Shown here: in pieces, positions 46,997 through 55,741 of the stretch | How the letters are laid out: each line of letters opens with the position of its first letter | How positions within the stretch are numbered: the first letter of the stretch is position 1 | Origin: Gordonia sp. PDNC005 | Lineage (GTDB): Bacteria; Actinomycetota; Actinomycetes; Mycobacteriales; Mycobacteriaceae | Length of the DNA: 64,000 nt | Direction: 5' to 3' | NCBI RefSeq assembly: GCF_016919385.1 | Contig: NZ_CP070351.1 | Span: 2,976,001-3,040,000, forward strand | Made by a program: the position numbers and the translations under genes | The notes under the pieces: model-generated | The model's database searches: none | What the model was told of the DNA's origin: nothing | The model's input: only the letters and a program-made list of their open reading frames with translations

Positions 46997-48055
46997 ATGA
47001 CCGATCTGACCCCGCATAGCACGCGCAGCGCGATCCTCACCGTCGCCGAGGTGATCGACGAGACCGCCGACGCGCGCAGCATCGTCTTCGACATCCCGGA
47101 CGTGCATGCCGAGAAGTTCGCCGACTACCTGCCCGGCCAGTTCCTCACCCTCCGAGTTCCGTCCGATCAGACCGGATCGGTTGCGCGTTGTTACTCACTG
47201 TCATCGGCGCCGAAGCACGACAAGCTGCCGAAGGTGACCGTCAAGCGCACCGTCGACGGGTACGGGTCGAACTGGATCTGCGACAACCTCGCGGCAGGTG
47301 TCCAGATCGAGGCGCTTCCGCCGTCGGGCGTCTTCACGCCGTCCAACATCCACGCGCCGATGCTGCTGCTCGCAGCGGGATCGGGCGTCACGCCGGTGAT
47401 GTCGATCCTCAAGACCGCCCTCGCCACCGGCACCGGTCCGATCACGTTCTTCTACGCCAACCGCAGCGAGAACGACGTCATCTTCGCCGCCGAACTCCGC
47501 GAACTGCAGGACAAGCATCCGGGCCGCCTCACCGTGATCCACTGGCTCGAGACCGTCCAGGGGCTTCCCTCGGAGAAGAAGCTCGCGACGCTGTTCGCAC
47601 CGATGGCGCACACCCACTCCGCGTACATGTGCGGCCCGGCACCGTTCATGGACGCAGTCCATCGTGGCCTCGCGAAGGCGAAGTTCGACCACCACAACGT
47701 CCACTCCGAGGTGTACAACTCCCTGTCGGGCGACCCGTTCGTCGAGGTCGAGCACGCTGAGGTCAGCGCAGAGGAGGCCGCGGACGCCGCACAGGTCGAG
47801 GTGGAACTCGACGGCGAGACCCACGAACTCGCATGGCCGCGCTCGCGCACACTCGTCGACGTCATGCTCGCGGCCGGGCTCGACGCGCCGTACTCCTGCC
47901 AGGAGGGCGAGTGCGGTTCCTGCGCCTGCACCCTGACCGAAGGCACCGTCGAGATGGAGGTGTCGGGCGCCCTCGATCCCGATGACATAGCAGACGGCTA
48001 CATACTGGGCTGCCAGGCGAAGCCGACCTCCGACCGGCTCCGCGTCGAATTCTAG
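46997..48055 (+). CDS. kshB: 3-ketosteroid 9-alpha-hydroxylase reductase component (KshB-type)
   Basis: A 352-residue electron-transfer protein: FAD domain (RCYSLSSAP, ~67), NAD domain (LLLAAGSGVTPVMSIL ~126-141; CGPAPFMD), and a C-terminal plant-type [2Fe-2S] domain with CQEGECGSCACTL and a fourth Cys in ILGCQAK. This order is that of KshB and of PaaE-type reductases. KshB feeds electrons to the oxygenase KshA, which opens the sterol ring; kshA is not in the window. The KstR-type box upstream favours KshB over PaaE. It could serve other oxygenases too. Confidence 0.82.
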   Translation: MTDLTPHSTRSAILTVAEVIDETADARSIVFDIPDVHAEKFADYLPGQFLTLRVPSDQTGSVARCYSLSSAPKHDKLPKVTVKRTVDGYGSNWICDNLAAGVQIEALPPSGVFTPSNIHAPMLLLAAGSGVTPVMSILKTALATGTGPITFFYANRSENDVIFAAELRELQDKHPGRLTVIHWLETVQGLPSEKKLATLFAPMAHTHSAYMCGPAPFMDAVHRGLAKAKFDHHNVHSEVYNSLSGDPFVEVEHAEVSAEEAADAAQVEVELDGETHELAWPRSRTLVDVMLAAGLDAPYSCQEGECGSCACTLTEGTVEMEVSGALDPDDIADGYILGCQAKPTSDRLRVEF

Positions 48056-48081
48056 GGATGCACGGGGCATAGACTCGGGCC

Positions 48082-48480
48082 ATGATCCATGAACGGCTCA
48101 CGCGTGTCCTGTCGGCGATCCTGCTCGTGCCCGGAGTACTTCATTTCCTGGCGCCGAAGCCGTTCGACGAGATCGTTCCCGATGAGGTGCCCGGCGACAA
48201 GCGGATGTGGACGTACGCGTCCGGTGTCGCCGAGGTCGGCCTGGGCGCGGCAGTCCTGATTCCGCGTACCCGCCGCACCGCGGCAGGCCTCGCGGCGGCA
48301 TTGTTCATCGCGGTGTTCCCGGCGAACGTCAACATGATCCGACTCTGGGTGGACAAGAGTGCCCTCATGAAGTCGATCGCGTGGGCCCGGCTCCCCCTGC
48401 AGATCCCGCTGATCGTTCTCGCGCTACTCGTTCGCCGTGGTGCGCCGACTCGCTCGGTCGAGGTCGCCCCCATCGACTGA
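48082..48480 (+). CDS. DoxX-family membrane protein
   Basis: A 132-residue protein with four hydrophobic segments, of the DoxX-like family (LSAILLVPGVLHFLAPKPFDEIVPD; the VLHFLAP...P motif is typical). Function unclear; relatives are linked to redox balance and membrane-bound oxidoreductases. It lies 26 bases after kshB on the same strand and probably shares its transcript. Confidence 0.8.
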   Translation: MIHERLTRVLSAILLVPGVLHFLAPKPFDEIVPDEVPGDKRMWTYASGVAEVGLGAAVLIPRTRRTAAGLAAALFIAVFPANVNMIRLWVDKSALMKSIAWARLPLQIPLIVLALLVRRGAPTRSVEVAPID

Positions 48481-48501
48481 CCTGCGCATCCCGCGGCTCT
48501 C

Positions 48502-48549
48502 GTGAAATGTGCACCGAGCCGCGTCCACCGGCTCAGGTGCACATTTCAC
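48502..48549. terminator. Bidirectional terminator DoxX / AlkD-like
   Basis: Arms 48502-48521 and 48529-48549 pair as GTGAAATGTGCACC plus GAGCCG, with one bulged base and a short loop. It lies between convergent genes, 4 bases from the AlkD-like stop. Confidence 0.85.
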
Positions 48550-48553
48550 AGCA

Positions 48554-49282
48554 TCACCTGAGCGAGCGGTAGTGAGCTCGGTCTTCGGCCGAGAACTTCT
48601 CCACCGCGTACGAAAGCGCGGTCCGTCCCATCTCGTGTGCATGCACGTCGAGGTACCGCGTGAGGATCTCGACGTCGATCCGTTCGCCGGTCTCTCGGAG
48701 CATCCACCCGAACGCCTTCTGAATGAGATCGCGTCGGTCGCCGACGACAAGCGGCGCGACGTCCAACAACGCGTCCGGCTGTCGAGCGCGGATGAACGCA
48801 TAGGTCCCGATGATCCCGACGCGGCGTTGCCACAAGTCGTCGGACGCCGCCCACTCGAGCAGTTCCGCATGATCGGCTTCCGCGACAAGCCACGCACCCA
48901 GGATGTCGGCGGCGGAGCAGTCGACGAGGTCCCAGTTGTTGATCCGGCCGGCCCGCACCGCGTCGCGATACGTCTGAACCCACGCGGCTCGATCCGAGCC
49001 GCGAGCGGCGAAGTTATGCGTCATGGTGAAAAGCGCGAGATGGCGGACCTCGTGGACGCCGGAGGCGAGCAGGTCGACGATCACCGAAGCAGGCAGGCCC
49101 CGCAGAGTCCGGGACATTCTTCGCAGGTCGGGGACGCGGACACCGACGAACTCGTCGCCCTCCCCGTACTCGCCCGCGCCCGTCTTGAAGAACCGCCGCG
49201 CCGATGCGGCCTTGTCGGCGTCACCCATCGCAGTGACGGCCGAGACGATCTCGGCAGCGGACGAGTCCGGACCCGGCGTCAT
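48554..49282 (-). CDS. DNA alkylation repair protein, AlkD-like HEAT repeats
   Basis: A 242-residue all-helical protein resembling AlkD: GVRVPDLRRMSRTL, the WDLVD motif (INNWDLVDCSA, ~115), and LWQRRVGIIGTYAFI, RDLIQKAFGWMLRETG. AlkD removes bulky alkylated purines without base flipping. The start overlaps the stop of the ferredoxin reductase gene (ATGA), an unusual partner for a repair enzyme; the coupling may be accidental. Confidence 0.85.
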   Translation of the reverse strand: MTPGPDSSAAEIVSAVTAMGDADKAASARRFFKTGAGEYGEGDEFVGVRVPDLRRMSRTLRGLPASVIVDLLASGVHEVRHLALFTMTHNFAARGSDRAAWVQTYRDAVRAGRINNWDLVDCSAADILGAWLVAEADHAELLEWAASDDLWQRRVGIIGTYAFIRARQPDALLDVAPLVVGDRRDLIQKAFGWMLRETGERIDVEILTRYLDVHAHEMGRTALSYAVEKFSAEDRAHYRSLR

Positions 49283-50475
49283 TCGCCGAGCAGTGCAGCG
49301 ACGGGTGTGGGAGTCAGCAGATGCGGACGTGTCTTCATCAGCTTGCCGACGCGTCCCGCTCCGACGACCCCCGTGAGAATCCCGTCGCGGCTGTAGTACG
49401 CGAGGAAGCGACGGCCGTCGTCGTCGACCACGTGCACGTCGTCGTCGTTCTGTGGCGCTCCGAGCATCTGGATCTTGAGTCCGTACTGGTCACTCCAGAA
49501 GTACGGCACAGCCTGATGAGTGATCGGGTGGCCGAGGAGCGCGGACGCGACGATCGCCGCCTGATCGACGACGTGGTTCCAATGCTCGACGCGCTTGTGG
49601 TCACCACGCGCGTCCGTCCAGTTCGCCGCATCCCCGAGCGCGTAGACGTCGTCGGCTGCGCGGCCGACGCCATCACAGGCGATGCCGCCGCCTGCCTCGC
49701 GTGGCGCGAGTTCGAGGCCGGATCCGTCGAGGTAGTCGAGGTCAGGGTAGCCGCCGATTCCGACAACTACCAGGTCGGCGTCGACCGTCGTCCCGTCGGA
49801 CAGCAGCACTCCGGACACCGCGCCGTGCGCGACGGTCAGGCTGTCCACTCCTGTTCCGACGCGAAGGTCGACGTCCGCCTCCCGGTGCAGTCTGGTGATC
49901 ATCTCACCGATCGTCGCGCCGACAGCGACGGCGAGGGGCGTCGGCGCGGGTTCGATGAGCGTCACGGGAAGCTCCAGCTTCCGAAGGCTCGCAGCGACCT
50001 CGCAGCCGATGAAGCCGGCACCGATCACCGCGGCCCGGGTGGCCGACGCTGCGTCGGCACGCAGCGCCAGAGCGTCCTCGATCGTCCGGATCACGTGAAC
50101 GCCGCGGACAGCGTCGTCGACGCCGGGGAACCGTCGGGCGACGAGTCCGGTCGCCAGCACGAGGGTTCCGTACGAGACCGCACTCGTCTCGCCGTCACGG
50201 ACGACTGTCACGGTGTGCGCTTCGGGATCAACCGCGACGACGCGGGTTCCGGTGCGCAGGTCGATGTTCTTGTCGGCGTAGAAATCGGCGGGCTTGAGGT
50301 CAACACGTTCGTCGTCGCCGGTGACGACCGTCTTCGACAGCGGCGGGCGATCGTACGGCGGGTGCGACTCCTGCCCCAGGAGCACAACGTCGCCGTCGTA
50401 GCCGCCGTTGCGGAGATTCTCGGCGAGCCGGACGCCGCCGAGGCCTGCACCGACGATAACGATCGGTTCGTTCAT
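49279..50475 (-). CDS. FAD-dependent ferredoxin reductase
   Basis: A 398-residue enzyme of the putidaredoxin/rhodocoxin reductase type. FAD motif VGAGLGGVRLAENLR, second dinucleotide fold VIGAGFIGCEVAASL (~150), FAD-binding YALGDAANW (~275), and the C-terminal reductase domain. It supplies NAD(P)H electrons to a ferredoxin for P450s. The equivalent gene in M. tuberculosis (Rv0688) also lies close to the mft cluster. No ferredoxin gene is adjacent. A KstR-type box lies 46-59 bases upstream, inside the end of the preceding gene. Confidence 0.9.
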   Translation of the reverse strand: MNEPIVIVGAGLGGVRLAENLRNGGYDGDVVLLGQESHPPYDRPPLSKTVVTGDDERVDLKPADFYADKNIDLRTGTRVVAVDPEAHTVTVVRDGETSAVSYGTLVLATGLVARRFPGVDDAVRGVHVIRTIEDALALRADAASATRAAVIGAGFIGCEVAASLRKLELPVTLIEPAPTPLAVAVGATIGEMITRLHREADVDLRVGTGVDSLTVAHGAVSGVLLSDGTTVDADLVVVGIGGYPDLDYLDGSGLELAPREAGGGIACDGVGRAADDVYALGDAANWTDARGDHKRVEHWNHVVDQAAIVASALLGHPITHQAVPYFWSDQYGLKIQMLGAPQNDDDVHVVDDDGRRFLAYYSRDGILTGVVGAGRVGKLMKTRPHLLTPTPVAALLGE

Positions 50476-50511
50476 GGATTCACCTTCATACTTGTGCGCA
50501 GCCCAGGACGA

Positions 50512-51030
50512 TCATTGGGGTGTAACAGGTTCTAGTTTAGCCAGAAGCCACTGGTCACCCACACGCGTCATCCACGCCCAACGCGATACACCCGCCTTCG
50601 ACGGGATGTCCTCGCGTTTTCCGACGACGATCGTCTGATCGGCGAACACGAGCACCCGCGCCGTCCGATCGGTCTGTGTGACCGTCGCCGCGTCGGTCAC
50701 GTCGACGGTCATCGTCACCCTGGACTCGGCAGCCGACGGGAACACGACGTCAGGGCCTCTCAGCGCATAGTCGGCGGCCAGGACACCGGTGAGCCTTGAT
50801 TCGACGTCGTCCCGCCGCCCCGAAGCGTCCGTCGGCGCGAATGTCATCAACTCCGTCACCGCCGACGCGGCCGCCGAGGACACACTTCGATCGGGATCGT
50901 CAGGCACCCGATTCGCCGGCACACTCAGCACTCCGACGACGATCGCCACCACCAGACCTGCGGATACGACGGCGAGCCATGCGGAGAGACGTCGACGGTC
51001 CGACGTCGCCAGTTCAGTCCATCGAGTCAC
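50512..51030 (-). CDS. Mce-associated membrane protein (Mam), copy 4
   Basis: A 172-residue protein with one N-terminal transmembrane helix (LSAWLAVVSAGLVVAIVVGVL, ~14-34) and an extracytoplasmic domain of the Mam/NTF2-like type (ALRGPDVVFPSAAESRVTMTVDVTDAATV; RVLVFADQTIVV; WLLAKLEPV). GTG start at 51030 overlaps the upstream stop (GTGA); the longer frame to 51438 is a shadow of the upstream gene. Mam proteins stabilise or assist Mce lipid importers, but no mce genes are in the window. Confidence 0.82.
   Translation of the reverse strand: MTRWTELATSDRRRLSAWLAVVSAGLVVAIVVGVLSVPANRVPDDPDRSVSSAAASAVTELMTFAPTDASGRRDDVESRLTGVLAADYALRGPDVVFPSAAESRVTMTVDVTDAATVTQTDRTARVLVFADQTIVVGKREDIPSKAGVSRWAWMTRVGDQWLLAKLEPVTPQ
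50521..50534. promoter_or_regulatory. KstR-type operator before ferredoxin reductase
   Basis: TGTAACAGGTTCTA fits TNNAACNNGTTNNA. It lies within the last codons of the upstream Mam gene and 46-59 bases before the reductase start, suggesting an internal promoter in this gene run. Confidence 0.65.
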
Positions 51031-51629
51031 AATCGCTCCGTGTCCGCGACGCGCCAGTCGCCGTCGATTCTGGCCATGGAAACACGAAGGGCAACCCGCT
51101 GCTGCCCTTGCCGACCGCCGACGAGTGTCGGGTCGGTCGCCTGTGCGACGAGGAGCACGTCGACGTCGGCACCGTCGCGTCTGGCCGCACCTGCCGACAC
51201 GATTCGCCCCTCCGGACGGACCGTCAGCGCGCGGACGTACTCGGCGATCGCGCCGTGGTTCTGGTCGAAGCGAGTTCGCTGCGGGCCCGTGCTGACGTCG
51301 GTGATCGCGGCGAGGTAGCCCTCCGCGTTCGCCGGGTCCGGAGTCAACATCGTGACGACGGCCCCAGACGCTGCGGCGACCGCATCGTCGGTGGCCTCCG
51401 AGGTGTCGCGGAGCGACGATGCCGACAGCGTCGCCCACAGTGCGATGCCTGCGGCGACAAGAGTCACGATCAGCGCGGTGGCCATCCCGATCCGCAGCGC
51501 TGCGCGTCGGCGTCGCGCCCGATTCCGCAGGGCCGGCGCCGCCGCGATGCGCGCGAGACGCTCCTGTCGGATCGCGGTATCGAGGGATTCACGCGCCGCG
51601 CGGACACGTTGTGGTTCGAGTGCACTCAT
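51027..51629 (-). CDS. Mce-associated membrane protein (Mam), copy 3
   Basis: A 200-residue protein. A basic cytoplasmic head (RNRARRRRAALRIG) precedes one transmembrane helix (~47-68) and a Mam-type outer domain (FDQNHGAIAEYVRALTVRPEGRIVSAGAARRDGADVDVLLVAQATD). The ending DGDWRVADTERL resembles the usual Mam C-terminus. It overlaps both neighbours by 4 bases. Confidence 0.82.
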   Translation of the reverse strand: MSALEPQRVRAARESLDTAIRQERLARIAAAPALRNRARRRRAALRIGMATALIVTLVAAGIALWATLSASSLRDTSEATDDAVAAASGAVVTMLTPDPANAEGYLAAITDVSTGPQRTRFDQNHGAIAEYVRALTVRPEGRIVSAGAARRDGADVDVLLVAQATDPTLVGGRQGQQRVALRVSMARIDGDWRVADTERL

Positions 51630-52129
51630 GCGAGGTCGTCCAATCCGGACAGTCGCCAGTGGTCGCCGCCGCGAACGAAGTCGGCATGCACCGACTTCTT
51701 CGTCGAGGTCGCGGCACCGGACGTAGGCGTGACTGTCACTCGGACCGTGAGCATGGCCGACCCGATGTCCCCGTCGACGTCGACGACGGCGATGGTCTCA
51801 GGCGCCCACTCGACGCGCTCGACTCCGCGCGGTGGGCCGTCGGCGAGCGCCGGTCGCAGCGTTGCCGCCAGCGGTTCGGCAAGCACCGCCCTCGCGGCCT
51901 CCCTGTCGTGCTGCCACGTCGCTCGGTGAACGGTGAACACGGCCGCGACCGCGACCGGCGCCTGCTCAGCGAGCTCGTCGCGCGCCTCGGTCGCTGAGAC
52001 CTCTGCCGACCGGGACCCGAGCGCGGCGATGCACCAGACGAACACGCCGACGAGCACAACGACAGACGCGATGAGCGCCATCGAGGTCCGACGCGTGACC
52101 GGTGCTTCGAGGCGAGCGACAAGGTTCAC
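51626..52129 (-). CDS. Mce-associated membrane protein (Mam), copy 2
   Basis: A 167-residue protein with one transmembrane helix (SMALIASVVVLVGVFVWCIAAL, ~16-37) and a shorter outer domain (TVHRATWQHDREAARAVLAEP; SAMLTVRVTVTPTSGA; GDHWRLSGLDDLA). Its stop overlaps the next Mam start and its own start overlaps the first Mam stop, so all four are coupled in translation. Confidence 0.8.
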   Translation of the reverse strand: MNLVARLEAPVTRRTSMALIASVVVLVGVFVWCIAALGSRSAEVSATEARDELAEQAPVAVAAVFTVHRATWQHDREAARAVLAEPLAATLRPALADGPPRGVERVEWAPETIAVVDVDGDIGSAMLTVRVTVTPTSGAATSTKKSVHADFVRGGDHWRLSGLDDLA

Positions 52130-52707
52130 GACAGCACCTCGATTCCGGCGATCTTCAACTCGCCCTCCTCTGGCGTCATCTGCACACGCATCCGGAACGC
52201 GGACGCCGCGTCGTCGGTCCCGTCTGCTGTCGTGATGCGGACGCTGGCTGCGACGAGCATCAACGCCGACTCACCGTCGCGTCGAGCGAGCGCGACACCG
52301 TCGACCGCCCCGGAACCCCGGGTTCGCGCGGACTCGATGTACTGGCTGTACGCGTCGGCCGACTGGGCGAACGAGTCGTGGAACTCGCCGGTCGCGCCCG
52401 ACAGGATTCGCCTGGCCCGCGCGGGATCGGAACTGTCCGCCTCCAGCAGCAGGGACACCCTCTGCGTGGTCGCGGCAACGAACTCATCGTCCGAGAAGTG
52501 CTCCGGCGCGGTCGCAAACCGCCACGACGCGACGCCGACGAGAGCCACGACGACAACGGTGATCACCACAACCGCGGCCACCTGGCTGCGTCCGAGCCCG
52601 ATACGACGACCGGCTGTCGCCTCGACGTCGATCAACTCGTCGTGGGCCTCGCGGACCGCACGCCGCGCGGCACGGAGTCGGGCGATTGGTCGGGCGTCGT
52701 CGGGCAC
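52126..52707 (-). CDS. Mce-associated membrane protein (Mam), copy 1
   Basis: A 193-residue protein and first of the four. Basic, helical cytoplasmic head (RLRAARRAVREAHDELIDVEA), one transmembrane helix (VAAVVVITVVVVALVGVASW, ~42-61), and a Mam domain (FHDSFAQSADAYSQYIESARTRGSGAVDGVALARRDGESALMLVAASVRIT). I pick the GTG at 52707 because TAGGGT lies 7 bases ahead (leaderless pattern); GTG 52716 or ATG 52740 are alternatives. It therefore may have its own promoter behind the SDR gene. Confidence 0.8.
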   Translation of the reverse strand: MPDDARPIARLRAARRAVREAHDELIDVEATAGRRIGLGRSQVAAVVVITVVVVALVGVASWRFATAPEHFSDDEFVAATTQRVSLLLEADSSDPARARRILSGATGEFHDSFAQSADAYSQYIESARTRGSGAVDGVALARRDGESALMLVAASVRITTADGTDDAASAFRMRVQMTPEEGELKIAGIEVLS

Positions 52708-52764
52708 GCTAGTCACCCTATGACACCGTCCCGCCCCCACCGCACGTCACAGACTCCGGAACGC

Positions 52765-53670
52765 TCACACGGCGTCGGACGAGCCCTGCCCGATGCGCGC
52801 GCTGTACTCGGCTCGTGCCGATTGATCCGCGTGCAGGAACATGGTGTCGGTCTTCGTCAGGCGGCTCATGCGCCGCTTGAACCCGATGGGCAAGGCCGGG
52901 TTCGCGTCCACCCAGCCGAGTGAGCGGGGAGCCGTCACACGCACACGCGGCGACGCGATCGAGGCGAGGACCTCTCTGGCGACGACATCGGTGTCCACCG
53001 ACCTGACCATCGCGTTCGTCTGCAACCCGTCGATGAGCCCGGTGTTGGTGAACGACGGAAGCACCGTCGACACCCGGACACCTCGACCCATCAGTTCCGC
53101 ATCCGCGGTCTCGGAGAACTCGATGACGCCCGACTTCGCGCCGTTGTAGACCGACAGTCCCGGGGCGGCGAGGCGACCCGCGACCGAGGCGACGTTCAGC
53201 ACCTGCCCGCGCCCGCGTGCCACCATCCGGCGACCGGCGGCACGGGTGCCGAGGATGACGCCGATCAGGTCTATCTCGACGGTGCGCCGGATCAACGCCT
53301 CGTCGTATTCGAGGAATGAGCCGACAGGCATGATGCCCGCGTTGTTGATGAGCACGTCCACCGGCCCGACACGTTCCTCGACACTGTCGAGGAACGATTC
53401 GAACGATGCGCTGTCGGTGACGTCGAGGGCGATGCCTTCCACTCCCAGATCGGCCGCAGCCTTCCCGACGGCGTCGACGTCGATGTCTCCGAGAGCGACG
53501 TGTCCGCCCGCAGCGAGTACCTGACCTGCGATCTCGAATCCGATACCACGAGCACCGCCGGTGATCGCGACGACCTTTCCGGCGACTCCGGCGCGCACCT
53601 GCGCGAGACGGTCGTCGGCCCGAGCCCGACGAGAGAAGCGACTCAGAGGGAGACGGCTGAGCAGGGACAT
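52765..53670 (-). CDS. Short-chain dehydrogenase/reductase
   Basis: A 301-residue classical SDR. NAD(P) motif TGGARGIG (~38-45), NNAG (INNAGIMPVG), catalytic Ser in VASVAG and YNGAK. It has a ~30-residue basic N-terminal lead and a C-terminal tail rich in basic residues. It follows the TetR gene by 26 bases. A P450, TetR and SDR set like this also exists in M. tuberculosis (Rv3057c-Rv3059), although oriented differently. Substrate unknown, perhaps a lipid or sterol alcohol. Confidence 0.88.
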   Translation of the reverse strand: MSLLSRLPLSRFSRRARADDRLAQVRAGVAGKVVAITGGARGIGFEIAGQVLAAGGHVALGDIDVDAVGKAAADLGVEGIALDVTDSASFESFLDSVEERVGPVDVLINNAGIMPVGSFLEYDEALIRRTVEIDLIGVILGTRAAGRRMVARGRGQVLNVASVAGRLAAPGLSVYNGAKSGVIEFSETADAELMGRGVRVSTVLPSFTNTGLIDGLQTNAMVRSVDTDVVAREVLASIASPRVRVTAPRSLGWVDANPALPIGFKRRMSRLTKTDTMFLHADQSARAEYSARIGQGSSDAV

Positions 53671-53696
53671 GAGGAAGCAGCTCCTTCTGGAGGCGG

Positions 53697-54290
53697 TCAG
53701 TAGATCATCGGGGCGAGGAACTTCGCGGCGACATTCCGCGCGTATTCGGGTGTTCGACGTTCAGGTTCGTCGACCGGGACTTCGAGGAACGACGTCACGA
53801 GCCGCACATGCAGTTCCACGGCTTGGCGGAGATCGTCGTCCGGCATCGTCGCCCCGGCCCGGCGCAGAGTGGTCGCGACCCGGTCGGTGATCATCGCGAT
53901 GAACAACGAGCTGACAGTGGCGGTGATACTGCGGATCTCGACGTCCTCGAAGACGACGCGCCGCAACAACGGGTCGTTCTCGACCATGTCCGCGCCGGTC
54001 GCGAACGCCTCGATGACGGCGTCGGACGGCCCGAGACCCGCGACGTTCGCCTCGATCCGCGCCATGCCGTTCTCGAAGGTGCGGTTGGCGACTGCCAGCA
54101 GGAGGTTGTCCTTATTGGGGAAGCGGCGGTACAGCGTCGACCGGCTGACACCGGCGACCCTCGCGACCTCGTCCATGTTGGCGCGGCGGACGCCGACGTC
54201 TGTGAACTCGGCGGCCGCGGCTTCGAGGATCGCCTCCTCCTGCACGGACGGCGGCACTGTGACGCGGGGTTTTCGTGTGGACTGGGCCAT
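53697..54290 (-). CDS. TetR-family transcriptional regulator
   Basis: A 197-residue TetR protein. DNA-binding region AAAAEFTDVGVRRANMDEVARVAGVSRSTLYRRFPNKDNL (~25-64). The ATG at 54290 shares one base with the P450 stop (TGATG), so the regulator is translated with the P450; the longer frame to 54482 lies inside the P450. It is the best candidate for the GAAAC-N14-GTTYC operators found before the P450 and before the DUF2236 oxygenase. Confidence 0.9.
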   Translation of the reverse strand: MAQSTRKPRVTVPPSVQEEAILEAAAAEFTDVGVRRANMDEVARVAGVSRSTLYRRFPNKDNLLLAVANRTFENGMARIEANVAGLGPSDAVIEAFATGADMVENDPLLRRVVFEDVEIRSITATVSSLFIAMITDRVATTLRRAGATMPDDDLRQAVELHVRLVTSFLEVPVDEPERRTPEYARNVAAKFLAPMIY

Positions 54291-55630
54291 CAACGACGCC
54301 GCATCGTGACGGGCAGCTTGTCCTTCGGAACCGGCAGCGCGCTGTAATCCATCGGCATCACGTAGTCGGCCGGAACGGACCACTCGTAGCCGCGGAGCAG
54401 ATGATGCATGATCGTCTTGATCTCCATCTGCCCGAAGTACAGGCCGATGCATTTGTGAACGCCCCCACCGAACGGCATCCATGCCATGCGATGCGCCTTG
54501 TCTTCGGCGCGGTCGGCCGAGAAGCGTTCAGGGTCGAACATGTTCGGGTGCGAGAAGATGTCGCGGCGACGGTGGTTGGCCATCTGCGGGACCACGACCA
54601 TCGTCCCCTTCGGGATGAAGAAGCCTTGGACCTGTGTGTCTTTGATCGCCATCCGCGGCTGCGCCGGAACGGGCGGACACATCCGCAACGATTCCTTCAT
54701 GATCACGTCGATCGCCTCCATCGACGCGAGGTCGTCGTAGGTGAGGTGCTCGCCGAGCGCGAGGGACTCCTCCCGCGCGCGCTGTTGCCACTCCGGGTGC
54801 TTCGCCATGTGGTACGCCATCTGCGACATCGTGATCGTCGAGGTGTCGTGAGCGGCCATCAGGACGAAGATCATGTGATTGACGACGTCCTCGTCGGTGA
54901 ACGTGTCTCCGTCGTCGCTCTCCGCGTGGCAGAGAACCGAGAACAGATCAGGCGTCTGCTCCGCGCGCTTGGCCGGGATGTGCTCGTAGAAGAAGTCTTC
55001 GAGGATCTTGCGGGATCGGACGCCCTTCCACCACCGTCCGCCAGGCACCGGTTTGCGAACGAAGGCGACACCGGCTCGCACGGTCTCGATGAACGCCTTG
55101 TTGAGACGGTCCGCCTCGGACTTCGGTAGTTCGAGACCGAGGAACACCTCCAGCGCGACGTCGAGCGTCAGCTGCTTGAACTCACTGAGCATCAGCACCC
55201 TGCCCGTCGGGAATCGGGTCATGCGCTCGGCGATCATCGGCTGCATCTCGTCCATGTAGCCCTTGAGCACCTTCGGAGTGAAGGCCTGCTGAAGGATGTG
55301 GCGATGGTGCCGGTGCTCGTCGAAGTCGAGGAGCATGACGCCGCGATTGAAGAACGGACCGATGAAGTAACTCCAGGCGGGGGCGTTGGCGAACGCACGG
55401 TCCTTGTTCATCAGGATCTCGTTCGCCGCTTCGGGTCCGCTGCACGTGACCATGCGGATGCCGAGCGCGTTCATGCCCGACACTTCACCGAATCGAAGTC
55501 GCTTCTCGTCGGCGAACGAGAACGGGTCGCGGCGCATCCGCAGGATCTCGAGCACTCCGTTGCGGTTGGTGACCGGCACGGGACGCAGACCGCTGTCGAC
55601 GTCGGGCTGCGCGAGAATTGGTGTCGCCAT
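54290..55630 (-). CDS. Cytochrome P450 (CYP136-like)
   Basis: A 446-residue soluble P450. I-helix MAAHDTST (Ala-His-Asp-Thr in place of the common Gly-x-Asp-Thr), ExxR in MKESLRMCPP, and heme-binding FGGGVHKCIG with the Cys ligand (~392). It needs ferredoxin and a reductase; a ferredoxin reductase gene is 3.8 kb downstream. The resemblance to CYP136 rests on the I-helix and on the TetR/SDR neighbours, so it is tentative. AGGAGG lies 8 bases before the ATG. First gene of the P450-TetR-SDR operon. Confidence 0.9.
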   Translation of the reverse strand: MATPILAQPDVDSGLRPVPVTNRNGVLEILRMRRDPFSFADEKRLRFGEVSGMNALGIRMVTCSGPEAANEILMNKDRAFANAPAWSYFIGPFFNRGVMLLDFDEHRHHRHILQQAFTPKVLKGYMDEMQPMIAERMTRFPTGRVLMLSEFKQLTLDVALEVFLGLELPKSEADRLNKAFIETVRAGVAFVRKPVPGGRWWKGVRSRKILEDFFYEHIPAKRAEQTPDLFSVLCHAESDDGDTFTDEDVVNHMIFVLMAAHDTSTITMSQMAYHMAKHPEWQQRAREESLALGEHLTYDDLASMEAIDVIMKESLRMCPPVPAQPRMAIKDTQVQGFFIPKGTMVVVPQMANHRRRDIFSHPNMFDPERFSADRAEDKAHRMAWMPFGGGVHKCIGLYFGQMEIKTIMHHLLRGYEWSVPADYVMPMDYSALPVPKDKLPVTMRRR

Positions 55631-55681
55631 TGAGATCTCCTCCTACGGGCGCCGTCACCTGTGACGCCGCTCTCATCCATT

Positions 55682-55705
55682 GGAACAGATTCTTGAGATT
55701 GTTTC
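55682..55705. promoter_or_regulatory. Candidate TetR operator before the P450 operon
   Basis: GGAAC-N14-GTTTC, 52 bases upstream of the P450 start. The minus strand reads GAAAC-N14-GTTCC. The same 5-14-5 geometry is repeated at 56859-56882 before the DUF2236 gene, and the spacers agree at 9 of 14 bases. Likely the autoregulatory site of the TetR encoded in this operon. Confidence 0.55.
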
Positions 55706-55741
55706 TAGTACTCGTCTCAGTGCGCCCGCCCGGGGTGCCAC

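Noticed and set aside
55682..55705. A KstR box before the P450
   Set aside because: The best fit (TGGAACAGATTCTT) breaks the pattern at two key positions; the GAAAC-N14-GTTYC reading explains the site better.
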